Shown: in pieces, positions 1-9,682 of the stretch | Position numbering within the stretch: the stretch's first letter is position 1 | Layout: each line of letters opens with the position of its first letter | Source: Chromobacterium subtsugae | GTDB lineage: Bacteria > Pseudomonadota > Gammaproteobacteria > Burkholderiales > Chromobacteriaceae | Length of the DNA stretch: 64,000 bases | Assembly: GCF_001676875.1 (NCBI RefSeq) | Contig: NZ_JYKA01000002.1 | Location: forward strand, 186,001-250,000 | Direction of reading: 5' to 3' | Notes under the pieces: model-generated | The model's input: the letters and a program-made list of their open reading frames with translations, nothing else | Told to the model about the DNA's origin: nothing | Database searches by the model: none | Made by a program: the position numbers and the translations under genes

Positions 1-665
1 CGCATCGCGCCTTTGGCGTCGTCGTAGGTCAATACGATCTTTTCCATGTCCATCACCGGCTCGGCGAAGCCGGCGCGCATCAGCGCGTCGCCGATGTCGT
101 GCATGTCGATGAACTGGTTGACGTGGGTGGCGGCGTCGACGCCGGCGAAGGCGCCGCGCAGCTCGTGCAGCGTGTCCGGACCCAGCGTGGAGAACATCAG
201 CAGGCCATCGGGCTTCAGCACCCGGCGCAGCTCGGCGAACATCTTGTCCGGCACGTTGATCCACTGGATGGTCAGGTTGGACCAGATCATGTCGACGCTG
301 TCGTCGGCCAGCGGCAGCCGCTCGATGTCGGCCACTACCTGCCACGGCAGGCTGGGCTTGAACAGCTTTTTCAACAGGCCGTCGCCGGCGCGGCCGCGCT
401 CGCGCGAGGCCAGCAGCATCGCATGCGCCAGGTCCAGCTCCAGCACCCGCGCCTGCGGGTAGCGGCCGCGCAATTGCGCGGCGCCGTAGCCGGTGCCGGC
501 GCCGGCGTCGAGAATCACCGCCGGCTGATGCTTGATGTACTCCAGCCGCTCGGCCATCCGGTCGGACACCTCGCGCTGCAGCACCGCCGCCGAATCGTAG
601 CTGGCCGCGGCCTTTTCGAACGAGGCGCGCACCCGCGCCTTGTCGGTATAAAACGCTTCACTCAT
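1..665 (-). CDS. bioC: BioC, malonyl-ACP O-methyltransferase (3' end outside window)
   Basis: The minus-strand frame starts at 665 with MSEAFYTDKARVRASFEKAA and stays open to the window edge, so the C-terminus is missing. The SAM-binding motif I (LDAGAGTGYGA) and a later LRRVLKPDGLLMFSTLGP stretch are typical of BioC. BioC methylates malonyl-ACP so that fatty acid synthesis can build the pimeloyl chain of biotin. Its ATG overlaps the bioH stop (ATGA), so translation is probably coupled. The adjacent BioH removes the methyl group that BioC adds, which supports the call. Confidence 0.93.
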   Translation of the reverse strand, partial: MSEAFYTDKARVRASFEKAAASYDSAAVLQREVSDRMAERLEYIKHQPAVILDAGAGTGYGAAQLRGRYPQARVLELDLAHAMLLASRERGRAGDGLLKKLFKPSLPWQVVADIERLPLADDSVDMIWSNLTIQWINVPDKMFAELRRVLKPDGLLMFSTLGPDTLHELRGAFAGVDAATHVNQFIDMHDIGDALMRAGFAEPVMDMEKIVLTYDDAKGAM

Positions 666-1426
666 GCCTGGGCTTCCAGATGCTGGGCAAGCGCGCGCAC
701 GAAATCCTGTTCATGCGACAGGAAGGGCGCGTGCGAGGCTTGCGGGAATTCGTAAAGGACGGCGTCGGGCAATGCCTCAGCCAACCAGCGGCCGGCGCCT
801 ATCGGGGTGATGGCGTCGCGCGCGCCGCAGAACAGCGCCGCCGGGCAGCGGATGCGGCCGGCCAGCGAACGGGCGTCGGCCTCCAGCAACAGCTGCAGCG
901 CCGGCAGCAGGCCTTGCGGCCGGCCATGGGAAAACAGCTCGCCGCGCAAGGACTTCAGGGTGTCGCGCGCCGCCGGCGCGCCCATCATCTGCAGCGCGAG
1001 GAAGCGCTCCAGCGTCTGCTCGAAAGCGCCGTCCAGGCTCTGGGCGACGGCTTCTATCGATTTGCGCTCCTGCGCGTGCGGCCAGGTTTCGTCGCGGACG
1101 AAGCGCGGGCTGGTCGACACCAGCGCCAGGCTCTTCACCCGTTCGGGATGGCGCGCCGCCCAGTGCTGGGCGATCAGGCCGCCCAGCGACCAGCCCACCA
1201 CCTGCACGGGCAGCGGGAAATGGGACGCGACCAAGTCGGCCACCGCGTCGGCGTCGAAACCGGCCAGCGCCGGCGACGCGCCATGGCCGGGCAGATCCAC
1301 CAGATGGACGCAGAAACGCCCCGCCAGATGTTCGGCCACCCGGGCGAATACGCCGCCGTGCAGCCCCCAGCCGTGCAACATGACCACGTCCGGCCCCTGG
1401 CCCAGCGTTTCAACAAACAGATTCAT
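662..1426 (-). CDS. bioH: BioH, pimeloyl-ACP methyl ester carboxylesterase
   Basis: A 254-residue alpha/beta hydrolase of normal BioH length. It has an oxyanion HGWGLHGG near residues 18-25, nucleophile elbow GWSLGG with Ser80, an acid residue in GARDAITP and the catalytic His in QASHAPFLSH. BioH cleaves pimeloyl-ACP methyl ester and ends the disguised fatty-acid phase of biotin synthesis. It sits directly upstream of bioC with a 4-nt overlap and follows the methyltransferase gene by about 25 nt, so it probably belongs to the same minus-strand transcript. Confidence 0.94.
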   Translation of the reverse strand: MNLFVETLGQGPDVVMLHGWGLHGGVFARVAEHLAGRFCVHLVDLPGHGASPALAGFDADAVADLVASHFPLPVQVVGWSLGGLIAQHWAARHPERVKSLALVSTSPRFVRDETWPHAQERKSIEAVAQSLDGAFEQTLERFLALQMMGAPAARDTLKSLRGELFSHGRPQGLLPALQLLLEADARSLAGRIRCPAALFCGARDAITPIGAGRWLAEALPDAVLYEFPQASHAPFLSHEQDFVRALAQHLEAQA

Positions 1427-1450
1427 GGACAGACAAATGAGGCAAAGACG

Positions 1451-2068
1451 CTATTTTCGCAAGAGTACGATGCGAAAGAAACCACCCAGGCCCGCTTCTT
1501 CGTCGTGAATCGGTTGCAATTTGGTGACGGCGACGATGTCGCCGAGCCGCCGGTTGACGTCGCTGGCCAGCAGCCGAGCCAGCAGATTGCCGGCCCTGCG
1601 CCATAACGGCGCGCGCGCGCCGTCGGCCAGGAACTTGTCGAACACCACCGCCCGGCCGCCGGGCTTCAGCACCCGCTCCACCTCGCGCAGGCAGGCCTGC
1701 GGGTCGGGCACCACCGCCAAAGCCAGATGCAGCACCGCCGCGTCGAAGCTCGCGTCGGGAAAATCCAGCCGCTGCGCATCCATCAGCTCGGCGCGCACCT
1801 CCATCCCCAGCTTGCGCGCGCGCTCGCGCAGCTGTTCCAGCATCGCCGGGGCGATGTCGATGGCGGTGAGATGACGGCAGCGCACCAGGAAGTCCAGATC
1901 CAGGCCGGTGCCGGCCGCCACCAGCAGCACCTGCTCGCCCGGCTGCGGATTGAGCAGGCCCAGCGAGCGGCGGCGGCCGGCGGCGAAGCCCTGCGCCAGC
2001 TTGTCGTAGAGCGGCGCGTACAGATCGTAGCGCCAGCGGTTGAAGCGGGTCGACCATTCACGCCGCAC
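1451..2068 (-). CDS. Class I SAM-dependent methyltransferase, UbiE/PmtA-like
   Basis: A 205-residue protein with SAM motif I VLLVAAGTGLDLDFL, an acidic loop (LTAIDIAPAML), motif II around SFDAAVLHLALAVVPDP and post-II VLKPGGRAVVFDKFL. This pattern is shared by UbiE-type and phospholipid N-methyltransferases. The substrate cannot be read from the sequence. The chosen start is a GTG at 2068, which overlaps the stop of the upstream GGDEF/EAL gene by 11 nt. An internal ATG at 2057 is in another frame. Its place between a c-di-GMP gene and bioH may reflect co-transcription rather than a role in biotin synthesis. Confidence 0.75.
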   Translation of the reverse strand: MRREWSTRFNRWRYDLYAPLYDKLAQGFAAGRRRSLGLLNPQPGEQVLLVAAGTGLDLDFLVRCRHLTAIDIAPAMLEQLRERARKLGMEVRAELMDAQRLDFPDASFDAAVLHLALAVVPDPQACLREVERVLKPGGRAVVFDKFLADGARAPLWRRAGNLLARLLASDVNRRLGDIVAVTKLQPIHDEEAGLGGFFRIVLLRK

Positions 2069-4901
2069 AGCGGATTTCCTGCTCGAAGCGCGCCAGCCGC
2101 TCCCAGTCGATATGCCAGGCCGGCGCCGGCGCGGCGAAATAGAAGCCCTGCAGCTTGCTGCAATGCATCTCCTGCAGCATCGCCAGCTGGGCGGCCGTCT
2201 CCACCCCTTCGGCCACCACGTCCAGGTCCAGCGCCCGCGCCAGCGCCAGGATGGCGCGGACGATGGCGGCCGATTCCTCCTTGCGGTCCAGATCGAACAC
2301 GAAGGACTGGTCTATCTTCAGCACGTCGAAGCGGTAGCGATGCAGGTAGGACAGCGCCGAATAGCCGGTGCCGAAATCGTCCAGCGCCAGCTTCACCCCC
2401 AGGCCGTGCAGCGCCTGCATCACGCTGGACGCGGTTTCCGGCTGGTCGATCAACGCGCTTTCGGTGATTTCCAGGTGCAGCATCGCCGGCGGCAGCTGGT
2501 AATGGACGATGCGCTCGCCTATCCAGCCGACCAGGTCGGGATCGTGGAAATTGGCCGACGACAGGTTGATGTGCAGGCCGATGTCCTCGCCGACCCGGCC
2601 CTCGCCGCGCCAGGCCTGCAACTGGGCGCAAGCGGCGTTGATCATGTAGCGGTCCAGCCGATTGATCAGCCCGCTCTCCTCGGCCATCGGCAGAAACACC
2701 GCCGGCGAGATCAGGCCGCGCTGCGGGTGCCGCCAGCGCACCAAGGTTTCGAAGCCCGCCAGCTTGCCGGTCCTGGCCTCGATGAAAGGCTGGTAGTAAG
2801 GGATCAGCTGGCCTTCCTCCTCCAGCGCGCGCCGCAATTCGGCTTCCAGCGCCAGCTGGTCGGCCTGGTCTATCCGCAGCTGGTGGCTGAACAGGGTGTA
2901 GCCCTGGCGGCCCTGCTGCTTGGTGCAGTACATCGCGTGGTCGGCGTCGCGCAGCAGGTCGTCGGCCTTGTGGTAATGCTCGCGGTCGGCCAGCACCACG
3001 CCGACGCTGGCGGTGGAAAACACCTCGCGGCCGGCCAGGATCACCGCGCGCTCGAATTCGCTGACGATGCGGCGGGCGATCACCTCGCACTCGTCCGCCG
3101 CGTCCATGCCGAACATCAGCACCGCGAACTCGTCGCCGCCGAGGCGGGCCAGAAAATCATAATGGCGCAGGCAGGAGCGGATGCGCGCGCCTGCCTCGAA
3201 CAGCAGGTGGTCGCCCGCCAGGTGGCCCAGGGTGTCGTTGACCAGCTTGAAGCGGTCCAGATCGATGAACACCACCGCGAAACGGTCGCCGCCGTCGGCA
3301 TAGGCGTCCCAGGCGCGGCGCAGCGCCTTGGCGAAATAGGTGCGGTTGGGCAGCTTGGTCAGCGGGTCGTGCAGGCTGTCGAATTCCAGCTGGGCGTTGA
3401 CCGCGTCCAGCTCGCTGGTGCGCTCGCGCACGCGCTGCTCCAGTTCGGCGTAGGCCTGCTGCAGACTTTCCAGCGCGCGCACCCTGGCCAGCGCGGCGCC
3501 GATATTGTTGGCGACGAATTCCAGCACCTCCTGATCGCGGTAACTGTAGGACACGTCGCTCTGGTAGCTTTGCACCGCCAGCACGCCCAGCAGCTCGTGG
3601 CCGCAATACAGCGGCACGCCCAGCCAGCTTTGCGGCCGCATGCCGCCGACGTCTTCCATTTGCGCCTGCAGCGGGCTGTGCGGGTCCACCAGCAATGGCC
3701 GGCCGCTATGCAGCACCTGCTCGATGAAGCCCTTGCCGGGTTTGCGCGGCTGCAGCGGCGGCGAGTACTCGTCGGCGCAGTACGGAAAGCCGATGCGGTC
3801 GTTGACCATGTCGTACAAGGCGACCATGCAGTTGCGCGCCGGCACCATTTCCGCCAGCAACCGGTGCAGGCCGCTGAGAAAGGCCTCCAGCGACAAGCTG
3901 GTATTGGACAGTTCGGCGATGCGGAACAGCACGTCCTGGAATTGCTCGGCGCGGCGGCGGTTGGACACTTCGGCCCGCAGCCTGGCGTTGGCGCCCTCCA
4001 GCTCGCTGGTGCGCAGCCAGACCTGGCGCTCCAACTGGCCGCGATGCAGCACCCGGTCCAGCGCGAAACCGACATGGCGCGCGGCGAACATGAACAGCAG
4101 TTGTTCGGCCGAGGAGAGCGGCGCCTGGTCATCGTACTGCTGCAGCACCACCGCGCCGATCCACTCGCCGCCGGCATCGGCCAGCGGCGCGCCCATCCAG
4201 CAAGCCGGCAACGCCGCCGGCGGCGTCAGCCCCTCCTGGCCGCACACTTCCAGCAGCCGCTGCTGGCTCATCACCATCGGCTTGCCGCCGCGGATCAGCC
4301 AGGCCGCCAGCGAGCCGCTGTCCGCGCCGGCGGCAAACACCGCGTCGGGTCCTGGCGGCGCCGGATCGCGCCGGTCGGCGTAAAAGGGATAGCGCAGCGT
4401 GGCATTGTCGGCGTCGTACAAAGCGATGTGGAAATTGCTGGCATCCATCAAGCGCATCATCAGCCGGTGCAGCCGCGGCAGCATGCGCTCCGGCGCGCCG
4501 CTTTCGCCGGCCAGCAGATTGATCTCCAGCATGGTTTCATTGGCGAGCCGGGCCGCCGCCTGCTCGTCGCGCAACGCGGCGCATTGCAAATGGCCGGTCA
4601 ACAAGGCGGCGACATCGGCCATTCCCGCCGGCTCCCGCCCGCGCCACGCCAGCCATCCCAGCGTCTTGCCGGCGGCGCGCAACGCCAGCGCGCCGCCGTC
4701 CGGCCCCGGCAGCCGATCGCCGTCCAGAGCCTCGGCCGCCGGCAGCGCGTCGGCCGCCCCCAAGCTGGCCAGCCTCCGCCATTTCCCGTCCGCCTGCCCC
4801 CATGCGGCGATGGCCGCCAGGCTGCCGGCCTGCCACAGCAGCGCCAGCGCCCGTCCGGCAGCCTGTTCCGGAGTCTCCAGGTATTCAGCCGTGCTCTTCA
4901 T
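2058..4901 (-). CDS. GAF-GAF-GGDEF-EAL c-di-GMP signalling protein
   Basis: About 947 residues. Two GAF-like domains (about 130-290 and 325-480) are followed by a heptad-rich linker (about 478-508). A diguanylate cyclase domain follows with intact GGDEF (about 588-592), then a C-terminal EAL-type phosphodiesterase domain. The EAL signature reads ETL (GFETLVRW). Other phosphodiesterase residues are present: NLSSANF, LEITESALI, DDFGTGYSAL, KIDQSFV and VAEGVET. It has no membrane segment or signal peptide, so a cytosolic sensor is likely. The start at 4901 is preferred because homologous sequence begins there, but no strong ribosome site is visible and an ATG at 4964 is possible. Confidence 0.88.
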   Translation of the reverse strand: MKSTAEYLETPEQAAGRALALLWQAGSLAAIAAWGQADGKWRRLASLGAADALPAAEALDGDRLPGPDGGALALRAAGKTLGWLAWRGREPAGMADVAALLTGHLQCAALRDEQAAARLANETMLEINLLAGESGAPERMLPRLHRLMMRLMDASNFHIALYDADNATLRYPFYADRRDPAPPGPDAVFAAGADSGSLAAWLIRGGKPMVMSQQRLLEVCGQEGLTPPAALPACWMGAPLADAGGEWIGAVVLQQYDDQAPLSSAEQLLFMFAARHVGFALDRVLHRGQLERQVWLRTSELEGANARLRAEVSNRRRAEQFQDVLFRIAELSNTSLSLEAFLSGLHRLLAEMVPARNCMVALYDMVNDRIGFPYCADEYSPPLQPRKPGKGFIEQVLHSGRPLLVDPHSPLQAQMEDVGGMRPQSWLGVPLYCGHELLGVLAVQSYQSDVSYSYRDQEVLEFVANNIGAALARVRALESLQQAYAELEQRVRERTSELDAVNAQLEFDSLHDPLTKLPNRTYFAKALRRAWDAYADGGDRFAVVFIDLDRFKLVNDTLGHLAGDHLLFEAGARIRSCLRHYDFLARLGGDEFAVLMFGMDAADECEVIARRIVSEFERAVILAGREVFSTASVGVVLADREHYHKADDLLRDADHAMYCTKQQGRQGYTLFSHQLRIDQADQLALEAELRRALEEEGQLIPYYQPFIEARTGKLAGFETLVRWRHPQRGLISPAVFLPMAEESGLINRLDRYMINAACAQLQAWRGEGRVGEDIGLHINLSSANFHDPDLVGWIGERIVHYQLPPAMLHLEITESALIDQPETASSVMQALHGLGVKLALDDFGTGYSALSYLHRYRFDVLKIDQSFVFDLDRKEESAAIVRAILALARALDLDVVAEGVETAAQLAMLQEMHCSKLQGFYFAAPAPAWHIDWERLARFEQEIRCAA

Positions 4902-5007
4902 GTCGTTATCGTAGTATGAGTTAGCTGGAAAATCCGCACGCGACGCCCCGCGCCCCTTCCCCAAGGCCGGCGCGGCCCCGCCGCCGCCTGGGCGGCCGGA
5001 TATGCGA

Positions 5008-5033
5008 AAGCCCGGAGTCGGGACTCCGGGCTT
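5008..5033. terminator. Hairpin downstream of bioF
   Basis: A near-perfect inverted repeat AGCCCGGAGTC/GACTCCGGGCT with a two-base loop lies just past the bioF stop. On the minus strand it is followed by a short TTT only, so termination may be partial and the transcript may continue into the GGDEF/EAL gene. Confidence 0.6.
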
Positions 5034-5086
5034 GCGTCGTCAGCGCGGCGATGGCATGCCGAGGCGATTTCCGCGGCGGCGGGCGA

Positions 5087-6241
5087 TCAGCTTTCGGCCA
5101 GCTGCAGCATGCAGTCCAGCAAGGCGTCCAATTGCGACACCTCATGCTGGGCCGACAGCGAAATCCGCAGCCTAGCGCCATTCTCCGGCACCGTCGGCGG
5201 GCGGATGGCGGGCACCCAATAGCCTTGTTCCCGCAAACCTTGAGCCAGTCTCATGGCATGCGCATCGCCGCCTATGATAAATGGTTGAATCGGGGTACGG
5301 GAAGCCCCGCCCGAATACCGCGTGCCGTCGAGGCGCGCGCGGCAGCGCGCCGCCAGCAGCCGCAGCCGTTCGCGCCTGTCGCCGGCCTCCTCTATCAAGC
5401 GCAGGCTGACGCCGACGGCGGCGGCCAGCGCCGGCGGCTGGGCGGTGCTGAAGATATAGGTGCGGGCGCGGTTGACCAGCCACTCGATCAGCAGACGGCC
5501 GCCGGCGACAAAAGCACCGGCCAGTCCTGCCGCCTTGCCCAGCGTCGCCATATAGACCAGCCGCTCGCTTGAGAGGTCATGTTCGGCCAACGCGCCGCGG
5601 CCTTGCCCGAGCACGCCGAAACCGTGGGCGTCGTCGACGTACAGCCAGGCGTCGTAGCGTTCGGCCAGCGCCAGCAGCTCCGGCAGCGGCGCCTCGTCGC
5701 CATCCATGCTGTATACCGCGTCCACCGCGATCAGCTTGGTGCGCGCGCCGCTGGCGGCCAGCAATTGTTCGAGCTGGTTGAGATCGTTATGGCGGAAACG
5801 GTGGAAATCGGCGCGCGACAGCAGACAGCCGTCGTTCAGCGAAGCGTGGTTCAGCTTGTCGGCGAACACCGCGTCGCCGCGGCCGACCAGGCTGGTGATC
5901 ACCGCCAGATTGGCGGCGTAGCCCGAGCCGAACAGCAGCGCGGCCTCGCGGCCGACGAAGCGCGCCAGCGCCTCCTCGGCCTGCTGGTGCGCCTGGCTGT
6001 GGCCGGTGAGCAGGTGCGAGGCGCCGCTGCCGGCGCCCCAGCGGTCCGCGCCCTGCTGCAGCGCGCGCACCAGCGACGGGTGGTCGGCCAGTCCGAGGTA
6101 GTCGTTGCTGGCGAAAGACAGGTATTCCTCGCCGTCGACGACGATCTCGGCGCCTTGCGGCGACTCGAGGCACGCGCGTTGGCGGCGGCGGTGACTGGCG
6201 TCCAGATCCAGCAGGGCTGCGGACAGGTCTTGTAGGCGCAT
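5087..6241 (-). CDS. bioF: BioF, 8-amino-7-oxononanoate synthase
   Basis: A 384-residue fold-type I PLP enzyme that condenses pimeloyl-ACP with alanine to form KAPA. Visible landmarks are SNDYLGLADHP (45-55), GSGASHLLTGH (71-81), DDAHGFGVLG (203-212) and the PLP lysine K236 in MATLGKAAGL. Length and motif order match the family. bioB lies about 120 nt upstream on the same strand, and a hairpin follows the stop. This completes bioB, bioF, bioH and bioC in the window; bioA and bioD are not seen. Confidence 0.95.
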   Translation of the reverse strand: MRLQDLSAALLDLDASHRRRQRACLESPQGAEIVVDGEEYLSFASNDYLGLADHPSLVRALQQGADRWGAGSGASHLLTGHSQAHQQAEEALARFVGREAALLFGSGYAANLAVITSLVGRGDAVFADKLNHASLNDGCLLSRADFHRFRHNDLNQLEQLLAASGARTKLIAVDAVYSMDGDEAPLPELLALAERYDAWLYVDDAHGFGVLGQGRGALAEHDLSSERLVYMATLGKAAGLAGAFVAGGRLLIEWLVNRARTYIFSTAQPPALAAAVGVSLRLIEEAGDRRERLRLLAARCRARLDGTRYSGGASRTPIQPFIIGGDAHAMRLAQGLREQGYWVPAIRPPTVPENGARLRISLSAQHEVSQLDALLDCMLQLAES

Positions 6242-6358
6242 GGCGATTGCACTCTTTTACGTTGTTGACCAAACCGCGGCGGCCAAGCCACCCCGGCACG
6301 ACACACTATATATATGTTTGCATTTAAGCCGACAGCGGGAAATTGCGAAGATTTATTT

Positions 6359-7342
6359 TTACAGCGCCTGCAGATCCAGTTTTTGCATCAGCGCCTGGTC
6401 GGCCAGCACATCCGGGTTCCCCGTCGTCAGCAATTTGTCGCCATAAAATATCGAGTTGGCGCCGGCCAGGAAGCACAGCGCCTGGGTGGCTTCGTCCATT
6501 TCGCGGCGGCCGGCGGACAAGCGCACATAGCTGCGCGGCATGGTGACGCGCGCCACCGCGATGGTGCGGACGAACTCGGTCCAGTCCAGCGTTTCCGCGC
6601 CCTCCAGCGGCGTGCCCACCACCTTGACCAGGTTGTTGACGGGCACCGACTCCGGCTGGGGATCCAGGTTCGCCAGCTGGGCGATCAGGCCGGCGCGGTC
6701 GCGCCGGGTCTCGTTCATGCCGACGATGCCGCCGCAGCACACCGACAGCCCGGCCGAGCGCACCTTGCCCAGCGTGTCCAGCCGGTCTTCGTACTCGCGG
6801 GTCTGGATGATGTCGGCGTACTTGTCCGGCGCGGTGTCCAGATTATGGTTGTAGTAATCGAGGCCGGCCTGCTTCAGTTGTTCCGCCTGGCCGTCGCGCA
6901 GCAGGCCGAAGGTGGCGCAGGTTTCCAGCCCCAGCGCCTTCACCTGGCTGACCATTTCCAGCGTCTTCTGCAGGTCGGCGTCCTTGGGGCCGCGCCAGGC
7001 GGCGCCCATGCAGAAGCGCCCGGCGCCGTTGGCCTTGGCCTGGCGCGCCGCGGCGACCACCTCGTCCACCGTCATCATCGGCTGGTTGGCCACCGGGGTG
7101 TCGTGATGCACCGACTGCGGGCAATAGCCGCAGTCTTCCGGACAGCCGCCGGTCTTGATCGACACCAGCGTCGACAGCTGGACGCGGGTCGGATCGAAAA
7201 ACTGCCGATGGATTTCGGCGGCGCGGAACACCAGCTCCATGAAGGGCAGACCCAGCAGCACCTCCACCTCGTCGACGCTCCAATTGGCCTTTTCCGGATG
7301 CGGGGCGGCCGGGCGCTTGAACTCCATCGTCACTGAATGCAT
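6359..7342 (-). CDS. bioB: BioB, biotin synthase
   Basis: A 327-residue radical SAM enzyme that inserts sulphur into dethiobiotin. The CxxxCxxC cluster motif appears in [13 protein letters not shown], and the second-cluster region includes [13 protein letters not shown] and [12 protein letters not shown]. The start at 7342 ([11 protein letters not shown]) is chosen because GGAG lies six bases upstream; longer frames reaching 7477 have no such site. It is divergent from comF across a roughly 100-nt gap. No convincing BirA operator was found in that gap. Confidence 0.95.
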   Translation of the reverse strand: MHSVTMEFKRPAAPHPEKANWSVDEVEVLLGLPFMELVFRAAEIHRQFFDPTRVQLSTLVSIKTGGCPEDCGYCPQSVHHDTPVANQPMMTVDEVVAAARQAKANGAGRFCMGAAWRGPKDADLQKTLEMVSQVKALGLETCATFGLLRDGQAEQLKQAGLDYYNHNLDTAPDKYADIIQTREYEDRLDTLGKVRSAGLSVCCGGIVGMNETRRDRAGLIAQLANLDPQPESVPVNNLVKVVGTPLEGAETLDWTEFVRTIAVARVTMPRSYVRLSAGRREMDEATQALCFLAGANSIFYGDKLLTTGNPDVLADQALMQKLDLQAL

Positions 7343-7442
7343 CTTATGCTCCAACATGTGTTTGTCATTTTGGCGGCGAACCGGATCGTTCGTCACCCTG
7401 CCTACTCGGGCAGGAACCGCAAAATCTTGGAGCCCGGAAGCG

Positions 7443-8153
7443 ATGCTGTCAAACCTGCTCAATGCCTTAATTGACAATTGCTCATTTATTAATCAAAAAT
7501 GCGCGCTGTGCGGCGCGGCCGACAGCCAGCAGGCGCTCTGTCCGCCCTGCCGCCAGATGCTGCCGCGGCTGCCCGCCGCGCATTGCCCGCGTTGCTCAGA
7601 ACCGACCCCGGACAGCGCGCTGTGCGGCCACTGTCAGCGTCATCCGCCGGCCTTCGACGCGCTACACGTTCCCTATCTGTTTGGCTACCCCCTGAATGGC
7701 CTGGTCCATGCATTCAAGTACGGCAAACGCTTACAATTGGCCGGGACGCTGACCGGCCTGCTCACCGATTTCGCCGCTTGTCAAGCCTGCAAATACGACC
7801 TTGTCATTCCCGTTCCATTGGCAAATGAAAGACTTGCGGAAAGAGGCTTCAATCAGAGTTCCGAGCTTGCCAAAGCGTTCGCTGTTACAATAAACAGCCG
7901 TTTTTCGGACGACCTGTGTTGGCGAAAATGCAACACATTGCCGCAAGCCTCGCTCGGTCGCGCCGCAAGACTGCGAAACGTGCGTCATGCATTCGGCGTA
8001 AAACGCCGCTGCGACGGGCTTTCCATTGCCATCATAGACGACGTCGCCACCAGCGGCGCCACCCTCTCCTCCCTGGCCAAAGCGCTCAAAAAACAGGGGG
8101 CGGAACGGGTCGATGCATGGGTGCTGGCCCGGGCGTTTTCCCCAAAAACTTGA
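7443..8153 (+). CDS. comF: ComF family phosphoribosyltransferase-like competence protein
   Basis: A 236-residue protein with an N-terminal zinc-ribbon region of paired cysteines (CALCG, CPPC, CPRC, CGHC) and a C-terminal phosphoribosyltransferase domain. The PRPP-binding loop reads [12 protein letters not shown]. ComF proteins are linked to DNA uptake during transformation, probably in the cytosol. The ATG at 7443 follows a GGAAG site. bioB is divergent upstream, and trmL follows after about 40 nt on the same strand. An apparent inverted repeat TGTCAA/TTGACA inside the first codons was judged coincidental. Confidence 0.88.
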   Translation: MLSNLLNALIDNCSFINQKCALCGAADSQQALCPPCRQMLPRLPAAHCPRCSEPTPDSALCGHCQRHPPAFDALHVPYLFGYPLNGLVHAFKYGKRLQLAGTLTGLLTDFAACQACKYDLVIPVPLANERLAERGFNQSSELAKAFAVTINSRFSDDLCWRKCNTLPQASLGRAARLRNVRHAFGVKRRCDGLSIAIIDDVATSGATLSSLAKALKKQGAERVDAWVLARAFSPKT

Positions 8154-8193
8154 CCAAGATTTTGATTCCTTGGAACAATCCAGCCTGCCAACG

Positions 8194-8658
8194 ATGTTCA
8201 CTGTTGTTCTATTTCAGCCGGAAATCCCGCCCAACACGGGCAATGTGATTCGTTTATGTGCCAACACCGGCTGTGAACTGCATCTGGTCAAACCCTTGGG
8301 CTTTCCGCTCGAGGACGCCAAGTTGCGGCGCGCAGGACTCGATTACCACGAGTATGCCCGCGTTGTGGTCCACGAAGACTGGCCTGCCTGTTTGCAGGCC
8401 CTTCACGGACGACGGATTTTCGCCGCGACGACCAAGGGCGCTACGCGCCATGACCGGATTTCCTACCAACCCGGGGACGTTTTTCTGTTCGGTCCCGAAT
8501 CCCGCGGCTTGCCGCAAGATGTGCTGGCTGCCCTGCCGGCGCAGCAAAGGATTCGATTGCCGATGCGTCCCGAGTCGAGAAGCCTCAACCTGTCCAACGC
8601 TGTCGCGGTGACAGTGTACGAGGCATGGCGGCAGCTCGATTTCGCAGGGGGGGTATAG
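8194..8658 (+). CDS. trmL: TrmL, tRNA (cytidine/uridine-34-2'-O)-methyltransferase
   Basis: A 154-residue SPOUT methyltransferase of normal TrmL length. It begins [20 protein letters not shown], and carries the knotted C-terminal motifs [11 protein letters not shown] and [20 protein letters not shown]. TrmL methylates the wobble ribose of two leucine tRNAs. The start at 8194 matches the family; the longer frame to 8113 lies inside comF. It is probably co-transcribed with comF. Confidence 0.93.
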   Translation: MFTVVLFQPEIPPNTGNVIRLCANTGCELHLVKPLGFPLEDAKLRRAGLDYHEYARVVVHEDWPACLQALHGRRIFAATTKGATRHDRISYQPGDVFLFGPESRGLPQDVLAALPAQQRIRLPMRPESRSLNLSNAVAVTVYEAWRQLDFAGGV

Positions 8659-8695
8659 CAGTTCGCAAGGTTGGCCCAACAGCATAGGGAGGTTT

Positions 8696-9574
8696 ATGCA
8701 ACCTGTACTCCGATGGCTGTGGCTTGTATTCGTCAGTCTCGTGCTTGTGGCCTGTTCCACCGTGAAGACGGCCAGCGCCACAAACCAGTCGGCTTCGCCG
8801 ACCAACAAGAAGACCGTCGCCAAGAACGGAGCTTATTTCCAGAACGACGGTCCGGCCGATCATATCCCGGTCAACCTGAATCTGGTGCCCGACGCCGTGC
8901 CGCAGGATGAGCCGCTGATCAAATCGGCCAACCTGCCTTACTCGGCGCTGGGCATGAGCTTCCGTCCCGATGTGCGAGAAAAGCCTTACCACGCCACAGG
9001 CCGTGCCTCTTGGTACGGCAAGCAGTTCCACGGACGCAAGACGTCCTCGGGCGAACGATACGACATGTTCGCCATGACCGCGGCGCATCCGACGCTGCCG
9101 ATCCCGAGCTATGCCCGGGTGACCAATCTGACCAACGGCAAGTCCGTGGTGGTGCGCGTCAATGACCGCGGACCGTTCCACAGGAGCCGTTTGATGGATC
9201 TGTCGTACGCCGCCGCGTACAAGCTGGGCTTTATCCAGCAGGGCAGCGCCAAGATCGCGGTAGACCGCGTCTGGCCCGCAGCCGACAACACCTACTCCGC
9301 GTCCGCGCAGCCGGCCACCCAGCCGGCAAGCCGAGAGTTGCGCGCAGGCGACAATCCGAAGTATCTGCAACTGGGGACTTTCTCCACGCTGGCCAATGCC
9401 GAAGCGCTGTTGCAGAAGACGTTGGGCGAGCTGGACGATCATTACGATTCCAAGCTCGGCATCGTCAATCAGCAGGGGGTGTACAAAGTGCGCCTGGGAC
9501 CGTTCCCGTCGGATGACGCCGTGCGCAACGCGGCCGAGAATCTGCACGTGGAGACCGTGATCACCAGCCTGTAG
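8696..9574 (+). CDS. rlpA: RlpA, septal-ring lipoprotein with DPBB and SPOR domains
   Basis: A 292-residue lipoprotein. The signal peptide ends in a lipobox (LVLVAC, Cys near 20). A double-psi beta-barrel follows, with ASWYGKQFHGRKTSSGE and VRVNDRGPFHRSRLMDLS containing the Asp typical of RlpA transglycosylases. The SPOR domain occupies about residues 220-292 (YLQLGTFSTLANAEALL, VYKVRLGPF) and binds denuded glycan at the septum. A strong terminator follows the stop. Confidence 0.93.
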   Translation: MQPVLRWLWLVFVSLVLVACSTVKTASATNQSASPTNKKTVAKNGAYFQNDGPADHIPVNLNLVPDAVPQDEPLIKSANLPYSALGMSFRPDVREKPYHATGRASWYGKQFHGRKTSSGERYDMFAMTAAHPTLPIPSYARVTNLTNGKSVVVRVNDRGPFHRSRLMDLSYAAAYKLGFIQQGSAKIAVDRVWPAADNTYSASAQPATQPASRELRAGDNPKYLQLGTFSTLANAEALLQKTLGELDDHYDSKLGIVNQQGVYKVRLGPFPSDDAVRNAAENLHVETVITSL

Positions 9575-9607
9575 CGGCTGGCAGCTGAACCGTATGGCAC
9601 AGGGCGA

Positions 9608-9637
9608 AAGGCGAAGGATGCATCCTTCGCCTTTTTT
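9608..9637 (+). terminator. rlpA terminator
   Basis: A perfect inverted repeat AAGGCGAAGGATGCATCCTTCGCCTT followed by T residues lies about 35 nt after the rlpA stop, a standard intrinsic terminator. Confidence 0.85.
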
Positions 9638-9654
9638 CATGCCCGCCGGCCAAT

Positions 9655-9682
9655 AAAAAGCCCCGGCCTTTCGGTCCGGGGC
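9655..9682 (-). terminator. engB terminator
   Basis: The stem GCCCCGG(CC)/(GG)CCGGGGC has a run of A on its plus-strand left side, which reads as a T tract on the minus strand. It is placed to end engB transcription. Confidence 0.75.

Noticed and set aside
2040-4919. A 959-codon open frame on the plus strand opposite the GGDEF/EAL gene
   Set aside because: It is a shadow of a high-GC gene: the composition is Gln/His/Arg/Ala-rich with no domains, while the minus strand encodes clear GAF, GGDEF and EAL domains.
7447-7476. TGTCAA-N18-TTGACA as a possible BirA operator near bioB
   Set aside because: The spacing is suggestive but the half-sites lack the outer bases of known biotin operators, and it lies inside the first codons of comF, about 100 nt from the bioB start.
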